From the NCBI RefSeq assembly GCF_030929495.1, contig NZ_JAVFWN010000001.1:62001-126000 (forward strand): a DNA stretch of 64,000 nucleotides, written 5' to 3'. Both the position numbers and the translations under genes were made by a program. Under the pieces are notes generated by a model. The model was given only the letters and a program-made list of their open reading frames with translations, searched no databases and was not told the origin of the DNA. This DNA is from Nocardioides sp. LHD-245 (GTDB lineage Bacteria > Actinomycetota > Actinomycetes > Propionibacteriales > Nocardioidaceae). This document shows, one piece after another, positions 8,949 through 16,685 of this stretch; within the stretch, counting starts at the first letter, position 1; each line of letters opens with the position of its first letter.

Positions 8949-9485
8949 GCAGGGCCCGGGGCGCGACCCTGACCGGGAACGGGCGCTCCACGACTCGCTC
9001 CCGGCGACGTCCGCGACGATGACATACGCGCCGTCGACCAGCTCGCGGGCGACCAGCCGGAGCGACCTCGGGTCGATCATCCAGTACGACGGGATGCCGG
9101 CGCGCTGGTAGCGCTCCAGCTTCATGTTCCTGTCGATCACCTGGGTGCTCGGGGAGAGCACCTCGACCACCAGGAGCGGGACCGCGGGCAGGTTCTTGTC
9201 GGTGAAGTCCGCGCGGCGCCCGACCAGGACGTCCGGCTCGACCACCGTGTCGTCGGCCAGCACGATGTCCAGCGGCGCACCCAGCACCCGGACGTCGTCG
9301 GGGGCCGCGTCGTCCAGCAGCCGCCACAGACGGAGCCCGACCTCCTGGTGGTCGGGGATCGGGGAGGCGTTCACCAGCAGGGTCCCGTCGATGATCTCGT
9401 AGCGGTGCCCGTCATCGGGCAGCTTCTCGAGATCGGCGTAGGTCCAGCCGCCGGGAATCAGCTCGGTCTCCACCATGACACCCAT
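8911..9485 (-). CDS. Uma2 family endonuclease, probably frameshifted near the C-terminus
   Basis: A PD-(D/E)XK-type Uma2 (DUF820) protein with an intact catalytic core: EPDVLVGRR, LLVVEVLSPSTQ and the Lys in DRNMKLERYQRAGIPSYW followed by MIDP. After ESWSA the open frame departs from the family pattern and runs on antisense through the cupin gene to 8583. The expected ending, ERPFPVRVAPRALL, is present in the neighbouring frame from about 8987. The intact paralog at 55755-56336 ends ESWTASEPFAVTITPVELL, which supports an indel near 8985-8990. Coordinates given follow the restored frame to its stop at 8911. Uma2 proteins are very common in some bacteria and their cellular role is unknown. Confidence 0.75.
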
Positions 9486-9641
9486 CGTGCCTCCTCGCCC
9501 CGAGATCTGTCATGGGCCACAGGTTTCCGCCCCGCCGAGGTGCCCGCAACCGCCTCTCCACAGGTCGCGGGGCCTGACGTGGAGGCCGGTTCCGGCTATC
9601 GTCTCCCGAGCGGGGAGGGATGCTCCGAAAGGGTCGAACCC

Positions 9642-10349
9642 ATGTCACATCGCCTGCTCTCCCGGATCGTCGCGTTGCTCGCGATCCCGCTGCTGCTGAT
9701 CGCCGTACCCGTCGTCCAGGTCCAGGCGGCGGCGCTCGTCGGGACCACCACCACGCTCACCGTCACGGGCGGCAACAAGCCCGGGGACCTGCTCACCCTC
9801 GAGGCGAGGGTGACGTCGGCCGCGGGCGTGCCGACCGGAAGCGTCCGGTTCACCGGCAACGCGCTCGACGTCGTCGTCCCACTGGGCGCGGACGGCACGG
9901 CGCGTACGCAGACGCCCGCCGCCACCGCGACCCAGCGGATCTCCGCGGAGTTCAGCAGTGACAGCGGGTTCGCCTACAGCCTGGACTCCGAGCGGGGCGA
10001 CGTCATGTCCCGGATCGTGTGGGAGCCCGAGCCGACGGTCGCGAAGCTCGCTCCTCCGCGGCTGATCCTCACCACGGCCGCGCGGCTGCGGGACCGCGCC
10101 GGTCGCCCCATGGTCGGGATCACGGTGGACTTCAGCCTCGTCAACCCCCTCCCCGCCTTCCCTGAGCCGGGCGGACCGGCCTTCCGCGTGTGCACCGCGG
10201 TGACCGACACGACCGGCCTCGCCAGCTGCAAGGGCTCGGGCGCGTTGGGCGCGGTGCTGTCGCTGCTGCTCGGGGGTGCGTACGCGACCGAGAAGCAGGG
10301 CTTCTTCAACACCGATCAGTGGACGAAGCTGCCGGTGCTGCGTCGTTGA
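9642..10349 (+). CDS. Secreted Ig-like repeat protein, function unknown
   Basis: A 235-residue protein with a clear signal peptide (basic MSHRLLSR, hydrophobic core ALLAIPLLLIAVPVV, Ala-rich cleavage region). A bacterial Ig-like domain follows at about residues 33-110 (TTTTLTVTGGNKPGDLLTL, VPTGSVRFTGNALD), the type found in surface or wall proteins. The second half has two cysteines (FRVCTAV, ASCKG) that could form a disulfide in a second Ig-like unit of the form VGITVDFSL. No catalytic motif, membrane anchor or sortase signal is seen, so it is probably released. It stands alone between the Uma2 gene and the molybdenum-enzyme maturation genes. Confidence 0.6.
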   Translation: MSHRLLSRIVALLAIPLLLIAVPVVQVQAAALVGTTTTLTVTGGNKPGDLLTLEARVTSAAGVPTGSVRFTGNALDVVVPLGADGTARTQTPAATATQRISAEFSSDSGFAYSLDSERGDVMSRIVWEPEPTVAKLAPPRLILTTAARLRDRAGRPMVGITVDFSLVNPLPAFPEPGGPAFRVCTAVTDTTGLASCKGSGALGAVLSLLLGGAYATEKQGFFNTDQWTKLPVLRR

Positions 10350-10363
10350 GCCGGTCCTCGCAC

Positions 10364-10369
10364 TAGCCT
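10364..10369 (+). promoter_or_regulatory. -10 hexamer of a leaderless promoter for the MocA-like gene
   Basis: TAGCCT ends 6 nt before the GTG at 10376, so transcription would begin at or next to the start codon. This spacing is the known leaderless signature in actinomycetes. Confidence 0.5.
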
Positions 10370-10375
10370 CGTCCC

Positions 10376-10936
10376 GTGGTGCACGGACTCCTCCTGGCCG
10401 CCGGCGCGGGTCGCCGGATGGGCATGCCCAAGGCGCTGGTGAGCGACGAGGCCGGACCGTGGCTGACCCGTTCGGTGCGGGTCCTCCTCGACGGCGGCTG
10501 CCCGGAGGTCACCGTCGTGCTCGGCGCGGGTGCGGACGAGGCGGCGCCGCTGTTGGACGGCCTGCCCGGCGTCACGGTCGTCCGCTCCGCGGACTGGTCG
10601 TCGGGCATGGGTGCCTCGCTCGCCACCGGGCTGGAGGCGCTCGGTGCCGACCACGACCCCGACGCCGTCCTGGTCCACCTGGTCGACCTGCCCGACGTCA
10701 CCGCGGCCGTGGTGGCCCGGGTCCTCGGCGCGGCCGGCGACGGTGCCGCGGTGCTCGCCCGCGCGTCGTACGACGGCGTCCCGGGCCATCCGGTCCTGCT
10801 CGGTCGCGACCATTGGCCGGGTGTCGTCGACAGCGCGGCCGGCGACCGGGGCGCGCGGGCCTATCTCGCGGCGCACGAGGTCGCTCTCGTCGAGTGCGGT
10901 GATCTCGCCGCGGGGGCCGACGTCGATCGGCGATGA
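10376..10936 (+). CDS. MobA/MocA-like nucleotidyltransferase
   Basis: A 186-residue NTP-transferase. The N-terminal nucleotide-binding loop LLAAGAGRRMGMPKAL (residues 5-20) is diagnostic, and VHLVDLPDV around residue 102 supplies the metal-binding Asp. Relatives such as MocA attach CMP to molybdopterin to make the dinucleotide cofactor of xanthine/CO dehydrogenase-type enzymes. The neighbours (CoxD-like ATPase, CoxE-like VWA, XdhC) fit that role. It starts with GTG, 6 nt after a -10-like TAGCCT. Substrate (CTP or GTP) cannot be read from the sequence. Confidence 0.85.
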   Translation: MVHGLLLAAGAGRRMGMPKALVSDEAGPWLTRSVRVLLDGGCPEVTVVLGAGADEAAPLLDGLPGVTVVRSADWSSGMGASLATGLEALGADHDPDAVLVHLVDLPDVTAAVVARVLGAAGDGAAVLARASYDGVPGHPVLLGRDHWPGVVDSAAGDRGARAYLAAHEVALVECGDLAAGADVDRR

Positions 10937-10943
10937 TGGCGCG

Positions 10944-11144
10944 GTGAGGAAGACGCTCATGATCGTGGAGTCCGTCGTCGCGGCATTGGTGGTGCTGGTC
11001 TGCGTCGGGTTGGGTGGTCAGGTCGCGGCCTGGCTCGGCGCCGAACTGCCGTCGTGGGCCCAGGTCGCCGTGGTGCTGGTCGGCATGTTCGGCGGGTACG
11101 GCGTGGGACGCGCGCTGGTGCGCCGCTACTACCGCATCGCCTGA
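10944..11144 (+). CDS. Small two-helix membrane protein
   Basis: A 66-residue protein starting with GTG 7 nt after the MocA-like gene. It has two hydrophobic segments (IVESVVAALVVLVCVGLGG and WAQVAVVLVGMFGGYGVG) and a basic C-terminus ALVRRYYRIA, consistent with both ends facing the cytoplasm. I do not recognise a family. Being between two maturation genes it may be co-transcribed with the first, but a function in the molybdenum pathway is only a guess. It is short, though the hydrophobic pattern and strand support a real gene. Confidence 0.6.
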   Translation: MRKTLMIVESVVAALVVLVCVGLGGQVAAWLGAELPSWAQVAVVLVGMFGGYGVGRALVRRYYRIA

Positions 11145-11164
11145 CCGAGACCACGGTGCGCGAC

Positions 11165-11192
11165 TTGGCAGGAGTTGCCAACCTCGTGCCAA
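11165..11192. promoter_or_regulatory. Candidate operator of the coxD-like gene: TTGGCA-N5-TGCCAA-N5-TGCCAA
   Basis: A perfect inverted repeat TTGGCA (11165-11170)/TGCCAA (11176-11181) is followed exactly 11 bp on by a third identical half-site TGCCAA (11187-11192), one helical turn away. It lies just upstream of the -10-like TAGCCT at 11204-11209, covering roughly -51 to -24 for a start at 11216. That is the expected place for a repressor or activator. The regulator is unknown. Confidence 0.5.
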
Positions 11193-11203
11193 CGACCGCC
11201 CCC

Positions 11204-11209
11204 TAGCCT
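11204..11209 (+). promoter_or_regulatory. -10 hexamer of a leaderless promoter for the CoxD-like gene
   Basis: TAGCCT ends 6 nt before the ATG at 11216. The intervening GGAGGC could also act as a ribosome site on a longer transcript. Confidence 0.5.
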
Positions 11210-11215
11210 GGAGGC

Positions 11216-12103
11216 ATGGACACCCGCGTCGCCGATCTCGCACGCCGGCTGGAGGAGACCGGATATCTCTGTGACGAGGAGCTGGCCACCGTGCTCTTCC
11301 TGTCCCTGGAGATGTCGCGGCCGCTGCTGCTGGAGGGCGAGCCGGGCACCGGCAAGACCGCCCTGGCCGAGGCGATCGCGGAGTCGCTGGACCGGCCGTT
11401 GATCCGGCTGCAGTGCTACGAGGGGATCGACGCGACCCAGGCGCTCTACGACTGGGACTTCCCGCGCCAGATCCTCCACCTGCGTGCCTTGGAGGCGCTC
11501 TCCGACGCCACCAAGGGCGGTGTCGAGGGGGTGGAGGAAGCCGAGAAGAGCCTGTACGACGAGCGGTTCCTGCTCGCGCGGCCGGTGCTGGCCGCGCTGC
11601 AGCAGAGCCCGGCGGTGCTGCTCATCGACGAGGTGGACCGGGCCGACGACGAGTTCGAGGCGTTCCTGCTCGAGGTGCTCTCGACCTTCCAGGTGACCAT
11701 CCCCGAGCTCGGCACGGTGCAGGCGGCGACGCCGCCGACGGTGGTGCTGACGTCCAACCGCACCCGCGAGCTGCACGACGCGCTGAAGCGGCGCTGCCTC
11801 TACCACTGGATCGACCACCCCGGCCTGGAGCGCGAGGTCGCGATCGTGCGGTCCCGTGCCCCCGAGGTGAGTGCCACCCTGGCCCGCCAGGTGGTCGACG
11901 TCGTGCAGCAGCTGCGCTCCGACGCCGACCTGCTCAAGCCGCCGGGCGTCGCCGAGACGCTCGACTGGGCGCGCGCCCTACACCACCTCGGCACCGCCGA
12001 CCTCGACGTCGAGACGGCGGCGCGGACCCTCGGCGCGCTGGTGAAGTACCGCGACGACGCCGAGCGGGTGCGCGCCGCGCTCGACCGGATGCTGGCGAGA
12101 TGA
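11216..12103 (+). CDS. MoxR-type AAA+ ATPase (CoxD-like)
   Basis: A 295-residue AAA+ ATPase. Walker A is GEPGTGKT (residues 41-48), Walker B is LLIDEVDRAD (about 140), and sensor-1-like VVLTSNRTREL follows. The MoxR family works with VWA proteins to remodel a partner enzyme; CoxD with CoxE helps mature the Cu-Mo centre of CO dehydrogenase. The pairing here with a CoxE-type VWA gene, overlapping by 4 bp (ATGA), and with XdhC gives the CoxD-like call. No coxMSL structural genes are in the window, so the client enzyme is unknown. Confidence 0.88.
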   Translation: MDTRVADLARRLEETGYLCDEELATVLFLSLEMSRPLLLEGEPGTGKTALAEAIAESLDRPLIRLQCYEGIDATQALYDWDFPRQILHLRALEALSDATKGGVEGVEEAEKSLYDERFLLARPVLAALQQSPAVLLIDEVDRADDEFEAFLLEVLSTFQVTIPELGTVQAATPPTVVLTSNRTRELHDALKRRCLYHWIDHPGLEREVAIVRSRAPEVSATLARQVVDVVQQLRSDADLLKPPGVAETLDWARALHHLGTADLDVETAARTLGALVKYRDDAERVRAALDRMLAR

Positions 12104-13224
12104 CGGACTTCCTGACCGCTACTGCACGCGGCGCCGACGAGGTCCTGCTGGGCTTCGCCACCGCCTTGCGGGCGGCGGGGGTGCCGGTGACCCAGGACCG
12201 CACCCGTGCCTACCTCGAGGCCGTCGCGCTGGTCGGGATCGGCGACCGGGCGGCCACCCGGTCGGCGGGCCGGGCCACGCTCTGCGCCACGCCGGAGGAC
12301 CTCGAGCGCCACGACCGGATCTTCGAGGAGTGGTTCCACCGCGACATCAGCACGCCCGTGAGCCGGCCCCGCGCCACGCAGTCCCGGGCGAGCGCCGTAC
12401 TGCTGCCCGACGACCAGGACGCCGGAGCCGGTGGCCCGGACCAGGACGACGACCCCGTCCGGGCGGCCGCCAGCATCGCGGAGGTGCTGCGACACCGGGA
12501 CGTGGCGACGCTGGAGCCGGCGGAGCGGGCCCGGCTCGCGGCGATGTTCGCCGGCCTGCATGTCCGGCTGCCGACGCGGCCGACCGCCCGCCGTACCCCA
12601 CACCGTCGGGGCGACGTCGACGCCTCCCGGACCCTGCGCGCCAGCCTGCGCCGGATGGGCGAACCGGCCGAGATCCACCGTCGTCGGCGTACCACCCGGC
12701 CCCGCCGGGTGGTGCTGCTGGTCGACGTGTCCGGCTCGATGAGCGGGTACGCCGACGCGCTGCTGCGTCTCGCGCACCGGGTCGTCAACGCCGGCCCCGG
12801 TGTGGAGGTGTTCAGCCTCGGCACCCGGCTCACCCACCTGACCCGCGCCCTCAAGCTGCGCGACCCCGACCGCGCGATCGCCGCGGCCGGCGACGTCGTG
12901 CCCGACTGGTCCGGCGGCACCCGGCTCGGCGAGACGCTGCGCGCCTTCGTCGACCGGCACGGTCGCCGGGGCATGGCGCGCGGTGCGGTCGTGGTGATCT
13001 TCAGCGATGGCTGGGAGCGCGGCGACACCGGGCTGCTGGCCGAGCAGGTCGACCGGCTGCACCGGCTCGCCCACAAGGTCGTCTGGGTCAACCCGCACCG
13101 GGGCAAGGACGGCTATGTCCCGGTGCAGCAGGGCATCGTGGCCGTACTGCCGCACGTCGACGCGTTCCTGGCCGGCCATTCGCTGGCGACGTTCGACGCG
13201 CTCCTCGAGGAGGTTGGGAGATGA
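12100..13224 (+). CDS. VWA-domain protein, CoxE family
   Basis: A 374-residue protein with a helical N-terminal region and a C-terminal von Willebrand A domain. The metal-ion site is complete: DVSGSMS with Asp209, Ser211 and Ser213, then GGTRLGETL with the conserved Thr, then VVIFSDGWERGD with the Asp. It would act with the overlapping AAA+ ATPase as a co-chaperone for a molybdenum hydroxylase. A middle stretch (about residues 85-130) is Arg/Asp-rich and probably disordered. The start ATG overlaps the ATPase stop. The XdhC gene follows after 6 nt. Confidence 0.87.
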   Translation: MTDFLTATARGADEVLLGFATALRAAGVPVTQDRTRAYLEAVALVGIGDRAATRSAGRATLCATPEDLERHDRIFEEWFHRDISTPVSRPRATQSRASAVLLPDDQDAGAGGPDQDDDPVRAAASIAEVLRHRDVATLEPAERARLAAMFAGLHVRLPTRPTARRTPHRRGDVDASRTLRASLRRMGEPAEIHRRRRTTRPRRVVLLVDVSGSMSGYADALLRLAHRVVNAGPGVEVFSLGTRLTHLTRALKLRDPDRAIAAAGDVVPDWSGGTRLGETLRAFVDRHGRRGMARGAVVVIFSDGWERGDTGLLAEQVDRLHRLAHKVVWVNPHRGKDGYVPVQQGIVAVLPHVDAFLAGHSLATFDALLEEVGR

Positions 13225-13230
13225 CGCGCG

Positions 13231-14397
13231 ATGCGTGAGGTGCTGCCGCAGCTGCTCGCCTGGTGGGAGGCGGGGGAGACGATCGGCATGGGCACCGTCG
13301 TGGCGACCTTCCGCTCCGCTCCGCGGCCGCCGGGCGCCTCGATGCTGGTGGGCCCCGACGCGTCCGCGGTGGGCTCGGTCTCCGGTGGTTGTGTCGAGGG
13401 CGCCGTCTACGACCTCGCGCAGGAGGTCGGCGGCACCGGCGTGCCGGTGCTGCAGCGCTACGGCGTCTCCGACGACGACGCCTTCGCGGTCGGCCTGACC
13501 TGCGGCGGGATCCTCGACGTCTACGTGGAGAAGGTGAACCGCACCACCTTCCCCGAGCTGGGCGCGATCGCCGCCGACATCGAGGCAGGCCGGCCGGTGG
13601 CCGTCGCGACCGTGGTCGACCATCCCGACCCGTCGTACGTCGGCCGGCGCACCGTCATCCGCCCCGCCCCGATACTCCCGGGGCAAAAGCACCGGAACGC
13701 GGCGGAAGACGGTGCTTTTGAGCAGGGAGTATCGCTGGGGAGCCCGCGCATGGACGACGCGGTGCGCGACGACGCGCGCGGCCTGCTGGCCGCCGGCCAC
13801 AACGGCACCCTGACCTACGGGCCCGACGGCGAGCGGCGCGGCGAGGGCATGCGGGTCTTCGTGTGGGCGTTCGCCCCGGCCCCGCGGATGCTGGTCTTCG
13901 GCGCCATCGACTTCGCCGCCGCGGTCGCGCGGATCGGGGGGTTCCTCGGCTACCACGTCACCGTCTGCGACGCCCGGCCCGTGTTCGCCACCACCAGCCG
14001 GTTCCCCGGCGCCGACGAGGTGGTCGTCGAGTGGCCGCACCGCTACCTCGCCGCCGAGCAGGAGGCCGGCCGGATCGACGCGCGCACCGTGATCACGGTG
14101 CTCACCCACGACCCCAAGTTCGACGTACCACTCCTCGAGGTCGCGCTCCGTCTGCCCGAGGTCGGCTACGTCGGCGCGATGGGCTCACGGCGCACCCACG
14201 ACGACCGGATGGACCGGCTGCGCGAGGCAGGCCTCACCGAGGCCGAGCTGGCGCTGCTGCACAGCCCGATCGGGCTCGACCTGGGCGCCCGCACGCCGGA
14301 GGAGACGGCGATCAGCATCGCCGCCGAGATCGTGGCCGGGCGCTGGGGCGGGTCGGGCGAGCCGCTGGCCGCGCGGTCCGGTCGCATCCACGCGTGA
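13231..14397 (+). CDS. XdhC/CoxF-family molybdenum enzyme maturation protein with an inserted segment
   Basis: A 388-residue XdhC-family protein. The N-terminal XdhC/CoxI domain has the conserved GSVSGGCVEG (Cys54), and the C-terminal Rossmann-like XdhC_C domain has YVGAMGSRRTHDDR and IGLDLGARTPEETA. Members bind the molybdenum cofactor and help add the terminal sulfido ligand. Between the domains, codons 147-168 are made by a 63-bp palindromic element (13671-13733) that keeps the frame. The inserted codons include ATA, CAA, TTT and GTA, rare in the rest of the gene. The insertion lies in the interdomain linker, so function may be retained. The start ATG is 6 nt after the CoxE-like gene. Confidence 0.88.
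   Translation: MREVLPQLLAWWEAGETIGMGTVVATFRSAPRPPGASMLVGPDASAVGSVSGGCVEGAVYDLAQEVGGTGVPVLQRYGVSDDDAFAVGLTCGGILDVYVEKVNRTTFPELGAIAADIEAGRPVAVATVVDHPDPSYVGRRTVIRPAPILPGQKHRNAAEDGAFEQGVSLGSPRMDDAVRDDARGLLAAGHNGTLTYGPDGERRGEGMRVFVWAFAPAPRMLVFGAIDFAAAVARIGGFLGYHVTVCDARPVFATTSRFPGADEVVVEWPHRYLAAEQEAGRIDARTVITVLTHDPKFDVPLLEVALRLPEVGYVGAMGSRRTHDDRMDRLREAGLTEAELALLHSPIGLDLGARTPEETAISIAAEIVAGRWGGSGEPLAARSGRIHA
13671..13733. repeat. 63-bp palindromic element inserted in frame within xdhC
   Basis: Left arm 13671-13694 and right arm 13710-13733 are 24 nt each and inverted, matching at 21 of 24 positions. Outer blocks are GATACTCCC/GGGAGTATC and inner blocks CAAAAGCACCG/CGGTGCTTTTG; the loop is 15 nt (13695-13709). 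Total length is 63 nt (21 codons) and it contains no stop in the gene's frame. The AT-richer arms stand out from the surrounding DNA. It looks like a small non-autonomous palindromic repeat that landed in a coding region, comparable in kind to palindromic elements known in other bacteria. No second copy was seen in the window. Confidence 0.75.
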
Positions 14398-14417
14398 TCC
14401 GGCTCACAGTCAAGGGG

Positions 14418-14423
14418 TAGGGT
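14418..14423 (+). promoter_or_regulatory. -10 hexamer of a leaderless promoter for the GAF regulator
   Basis: TAGGGT ends 6 nt before the ATG at 14430, the leaderless spacing seen at many genes of this window. Confidence 0.5.
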
Positions 14424-14429
14424 TCGTTC

Positions 14430-15665
14430 ATGGACGAGCTCGACCAGCGTCGGCAGCTGGCCCTGGCCGCGTGGACCACGTGGGTCGAGGAGGGCGACGG
14501 CGCGCTGACGACGGTCCGGCCCGAGATCCTCGACAGCTGGACCCGCTCGGGCGCCTCCGTCGCCCGCGACCTGCACCAGGCGCCGCTCGCCGACGAGTCC
14601 GAGACCCGCTCCTTCTGGCAGGGCTCGCCCCTGCAGATCGCCGTCGAGCGCGTGGAGGACGAGCTGCGCCGGACCGCCGAGGACGGCGATCTCGTCCTCG
14701 CCGTCACCGACCCCGACACCCGGGTGCTGTGGACCTACGGCGGCCGGGTGATGCGGCGCAAGGCGGAGACGGTCAACTTCGTGCCCGGCGGACGCTGGGA
14801 CGACCGGTCCGTCGGCACCAACGCCCTCGACCTCGCCAACCGGCTGGACCGGCCGTCGATGGTCTTCAGCGCGGAGCACTACGCCCCGATCGTGCACAAC
14901 TGGGTCTGCTGGGCCGCCCCGGTGCACGACCCCGTGAGCGGCGCCAAGCTGGGCGTCCTCGACATCTCGACCACCTGGGACCGCACCCACCCGATCGGTC
15001 TCGCGACGGCGCGTGTGCTCGCGCGGCTGGTGGAGCAGGCCCTGCCGCGCACCCACCAGTACGTCGACGAGGCGCCCGAGGATATCGCCGAGCCCGGCCT
15101 GGTGCTCAGCCTGCTCGGCACCGCCGAGGCGCGGGTCGACGGGCAGCGGCTGCTGCTCAACCGGCGCCAGACCGAGATCCTGTCGCTGCTCGCGCTGCAC
15201 CCCGACGGGCTCTCTCTCGACCAACTGCACGCGATGCTCTACGGCGACCACGCGGTCACCTTCTCCACGCTGAAGGCGGAGGTGTCCCACCTGCGGCAGG
15301 CGCTGGCGGGCCAGCTCGCGTCGCGGCCCTACCGGCTGCTCATGCCGATCGCCACCGACGTCGACCACGTGATCGCGCTGCTGCGCCGCGGTGAGGTCGC
15401 CGCCGCCGTCGAGGCCTATGGCGGCGACCTGCTCCCCGGCACCGAGAGCCCGGCCCTGGTCGAGATGGGGGAGTACGTCGCCGTCGCGGTCCGGGAGGCG
15501 CTGCTGGCCGACCCGCAGCCCGACGCGGTCCTGCACTACAGCGAGCTGGCGCCGTACGACACGGCGGTGCTCGAGGCCTGTCTCGTGGAGCTCGGCCGCG
15601 GCGGCCGGCTGCGGCACCCGGCGATCCCGCTGCTCAAGGCCCGGCTGGCGGTCGCCGACGCCTGA
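14430..15665 (+). CDS. GAF-domain transcriptional regulator
   Basis: A 411-residue regulator. Residues about 60-210 form a GAF-like sensor (VLAVTDPDTRVLWTYGG, VPGGRWDDRSVGTNAL, WVCWAAPVHDPVSGAKLGVL), the layout of the N-terminal part of AcoR-type activators. There is no AAA+ sigma54 domain. Instead a winged-helix module follows at about 240-310 (NRRQTEILSLLALHPDGLSL, FSTLKAEVSHLRQAL), then a helical tail. GAF regulators of this build are common in actinomycetes next to dehydrogenase genes. Here it may sense a small molecule and act on the upstream maturation cluster or the downstream exporter; the target is not evident. Confidence 0.8.
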   Translation: MDELDQRRQLALAAWTTWVEEGDGALTTVRPEILDSWTRSGASVARDLHQAPLADESETRSFWQGSPLQIAVERVEDELRRTAEDGDLVLAVTDPDTRVLWTYGGRVMRRKAETVNFVPGGRWDDRSVGTNALDLANRLDRPSMVFSAEHYAPIVHNWVCWAAPVHDPVSGAKLGVLDISTTWDRTHPIGLATARVLARLVEQALPRTHQYVDEAPEDIAEPGLVLSLLGTAEARVDGQRLLLNRRQTEILSLLALHPDGLSLDQLHAMLYGDHAVTFSTLKAEVSHLRQALAGQLASRPYRLLMPIATDVDHVIALLRRGEVAAAVEAYGGDLLPGTESPALVEMGEYVAVAVREALLADPQPDAVLHYSELAPYDTAVLEACLVELGRGGRLRHPAIPLLKARLAVADA

Positions 15666-15686
15666 GGCCGGATCCGGGCCGGGGGC

Positions 15687-15712
15687 CGGCATCATCCGAT
15701 CGGATGATGCCG
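15687..15712. promoter_or_regulatory. 26-bp perfect palindrome between the GAF regulator and the ABC exporter
   Basis: CGGCATCATCCGA and its exact reverse complement meet without a spacer. It lies 22 bp past the GAF-regulator stop and 53 bp before the ABC ATPase start at 15765. A spacerless palindrome of this length is typical of a dimeric operator, but transcribed it could also fold as a terminator stem. No T-run follows. An operator for the exporter/two-component operon is my preferred reading. Confidence 0.5.
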
Positions 15713-15764
15713 CCGCCACCCGCTGCCCGATGTGCGCCCGGCGCCCTCGCGCCAGGCTGGTGCC

Positions 15765-16685
15765 ATGGGATCAGCAGCAGTGGTCGTCGACGACCTGCGC
15801 AAGCGGTACGGCGACAAGGTGGCGGTCGACGGGATCAGCCTGCGCGTCGAGGAGGGTGAGATCTTCGGGATCCTCGGCCCGAACGGCGCCGGCAAGACCA
15901 CGACCGTCGAGTGCGTGGCCGGCCTGCGGATCGGGGACGAAGGCTCCGTGCGGGTGCACGGCCTCGACCCGTGGACCGACCGTCCGGCGCTCACCCGGAT
16001 CCTCGGCATCCAGCTCCAGGAGAGCCGGCTGCAGGCCAAGATCACCGTCCGGGAGGCACTGGAGCTGTGGACCGCGCTCTACGACGACCCGGTCGCCTGG
16101 CCGGACCTGGCCGAGCGGCTCGGGCTGACCGAGCTGCTCCCGCAGCGCTACGCCAAGCTCAGCGGGGGGCAGCAGCAGCGCCTCTCGATCGCGCTCGCCC
16201 TGGTCGGCCGGCCGCGGGTGGTCGTCCTGGACGAGCTGAGCACCGGGCTCGACCCGCGGGCACGCCGGGACGTGTGGCAGCTCGTGCGCGACGTACGCGC
16301 GGCGGGGACGACGGTGCTGCTGGTCACCCACGCGATGGAGGAGGCCCAGCAGCTCTGCGACCGGATCGCGATCGTCGACCGGGGCCGGATCCGGGCGCTG
16401 GACACCCCGACCGGCCTGGTCGACGCGGCCGGACCCGCCACCACGACGACCTTCCGGCCCTCCGCGCCCACCGACCTGGAGGCGCTGCGCGAGCTGCCCG
16501 GTGTCGTCTCCGTGCACGCGGACGACGGCCGGGTCGTCGTCACCGGTGCCGACGACACCGTGCTCCGGCTGCTGCCCGTGCTGGAACGGCAGCACGTCGT
16601 ACCGCAGTCGCTACGGGTCGAGGCCGGGTCGCTCGACACCGCCTACCTGGACCTCACCGCCGACCCGATCGAGGAGACCGTCTGA
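15765..16685 (+). CDS. ABC transporter ATP-binding protein (drug/lipid exporter type)
   Basis: A 306-residue ATPase. Walker A GPNGAGKTTT, Q-loop region GIQLQESRLQ, signature LSGGQQQRLS, Walker B VVVLDELSTGLDP (Glu-Leu-Ser replaces the usual Glu-Pro-Ser), and switch His in LLVTHAMEEA. The extra C-terminal domain (about 220-306) is typical of DrrA/CcmA-type exporters. The ATG at 15765 is favoured over an upstream ATG at 15732 because the family begins just there and a -10-like CAGGCT ends 6 nt before it. Its stop overlaps the permease start (TGATG). Cargo is unknown. Confidence 0.88.
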   Translation: MGSAAVVVDDLRKRYGDKVAVDGISLRVEEGEIFGILGPNGAGKTTTVECVAGLRIGDEGSVRVHGLDPWTDRPALTRILGIQLQESRLQAKITVREALELWTALYDDPVAWPDLAERLGLTELLPQRYAKLSGGQQQRLSIALALVGRPRVVVLDELSTGLDPRARRDVWQLVRDVRAAGTTVLLVTHAMEEAQQLCDRIAIVDRGRIRALDTPTGLVDAAGPATTTTFRPSAPTDLEALRELPGVVSVHADDGRVVVTGADDTVLRLLPVLERQHVVPQSLRVEAGSLDTAYLDLTADPIEETV

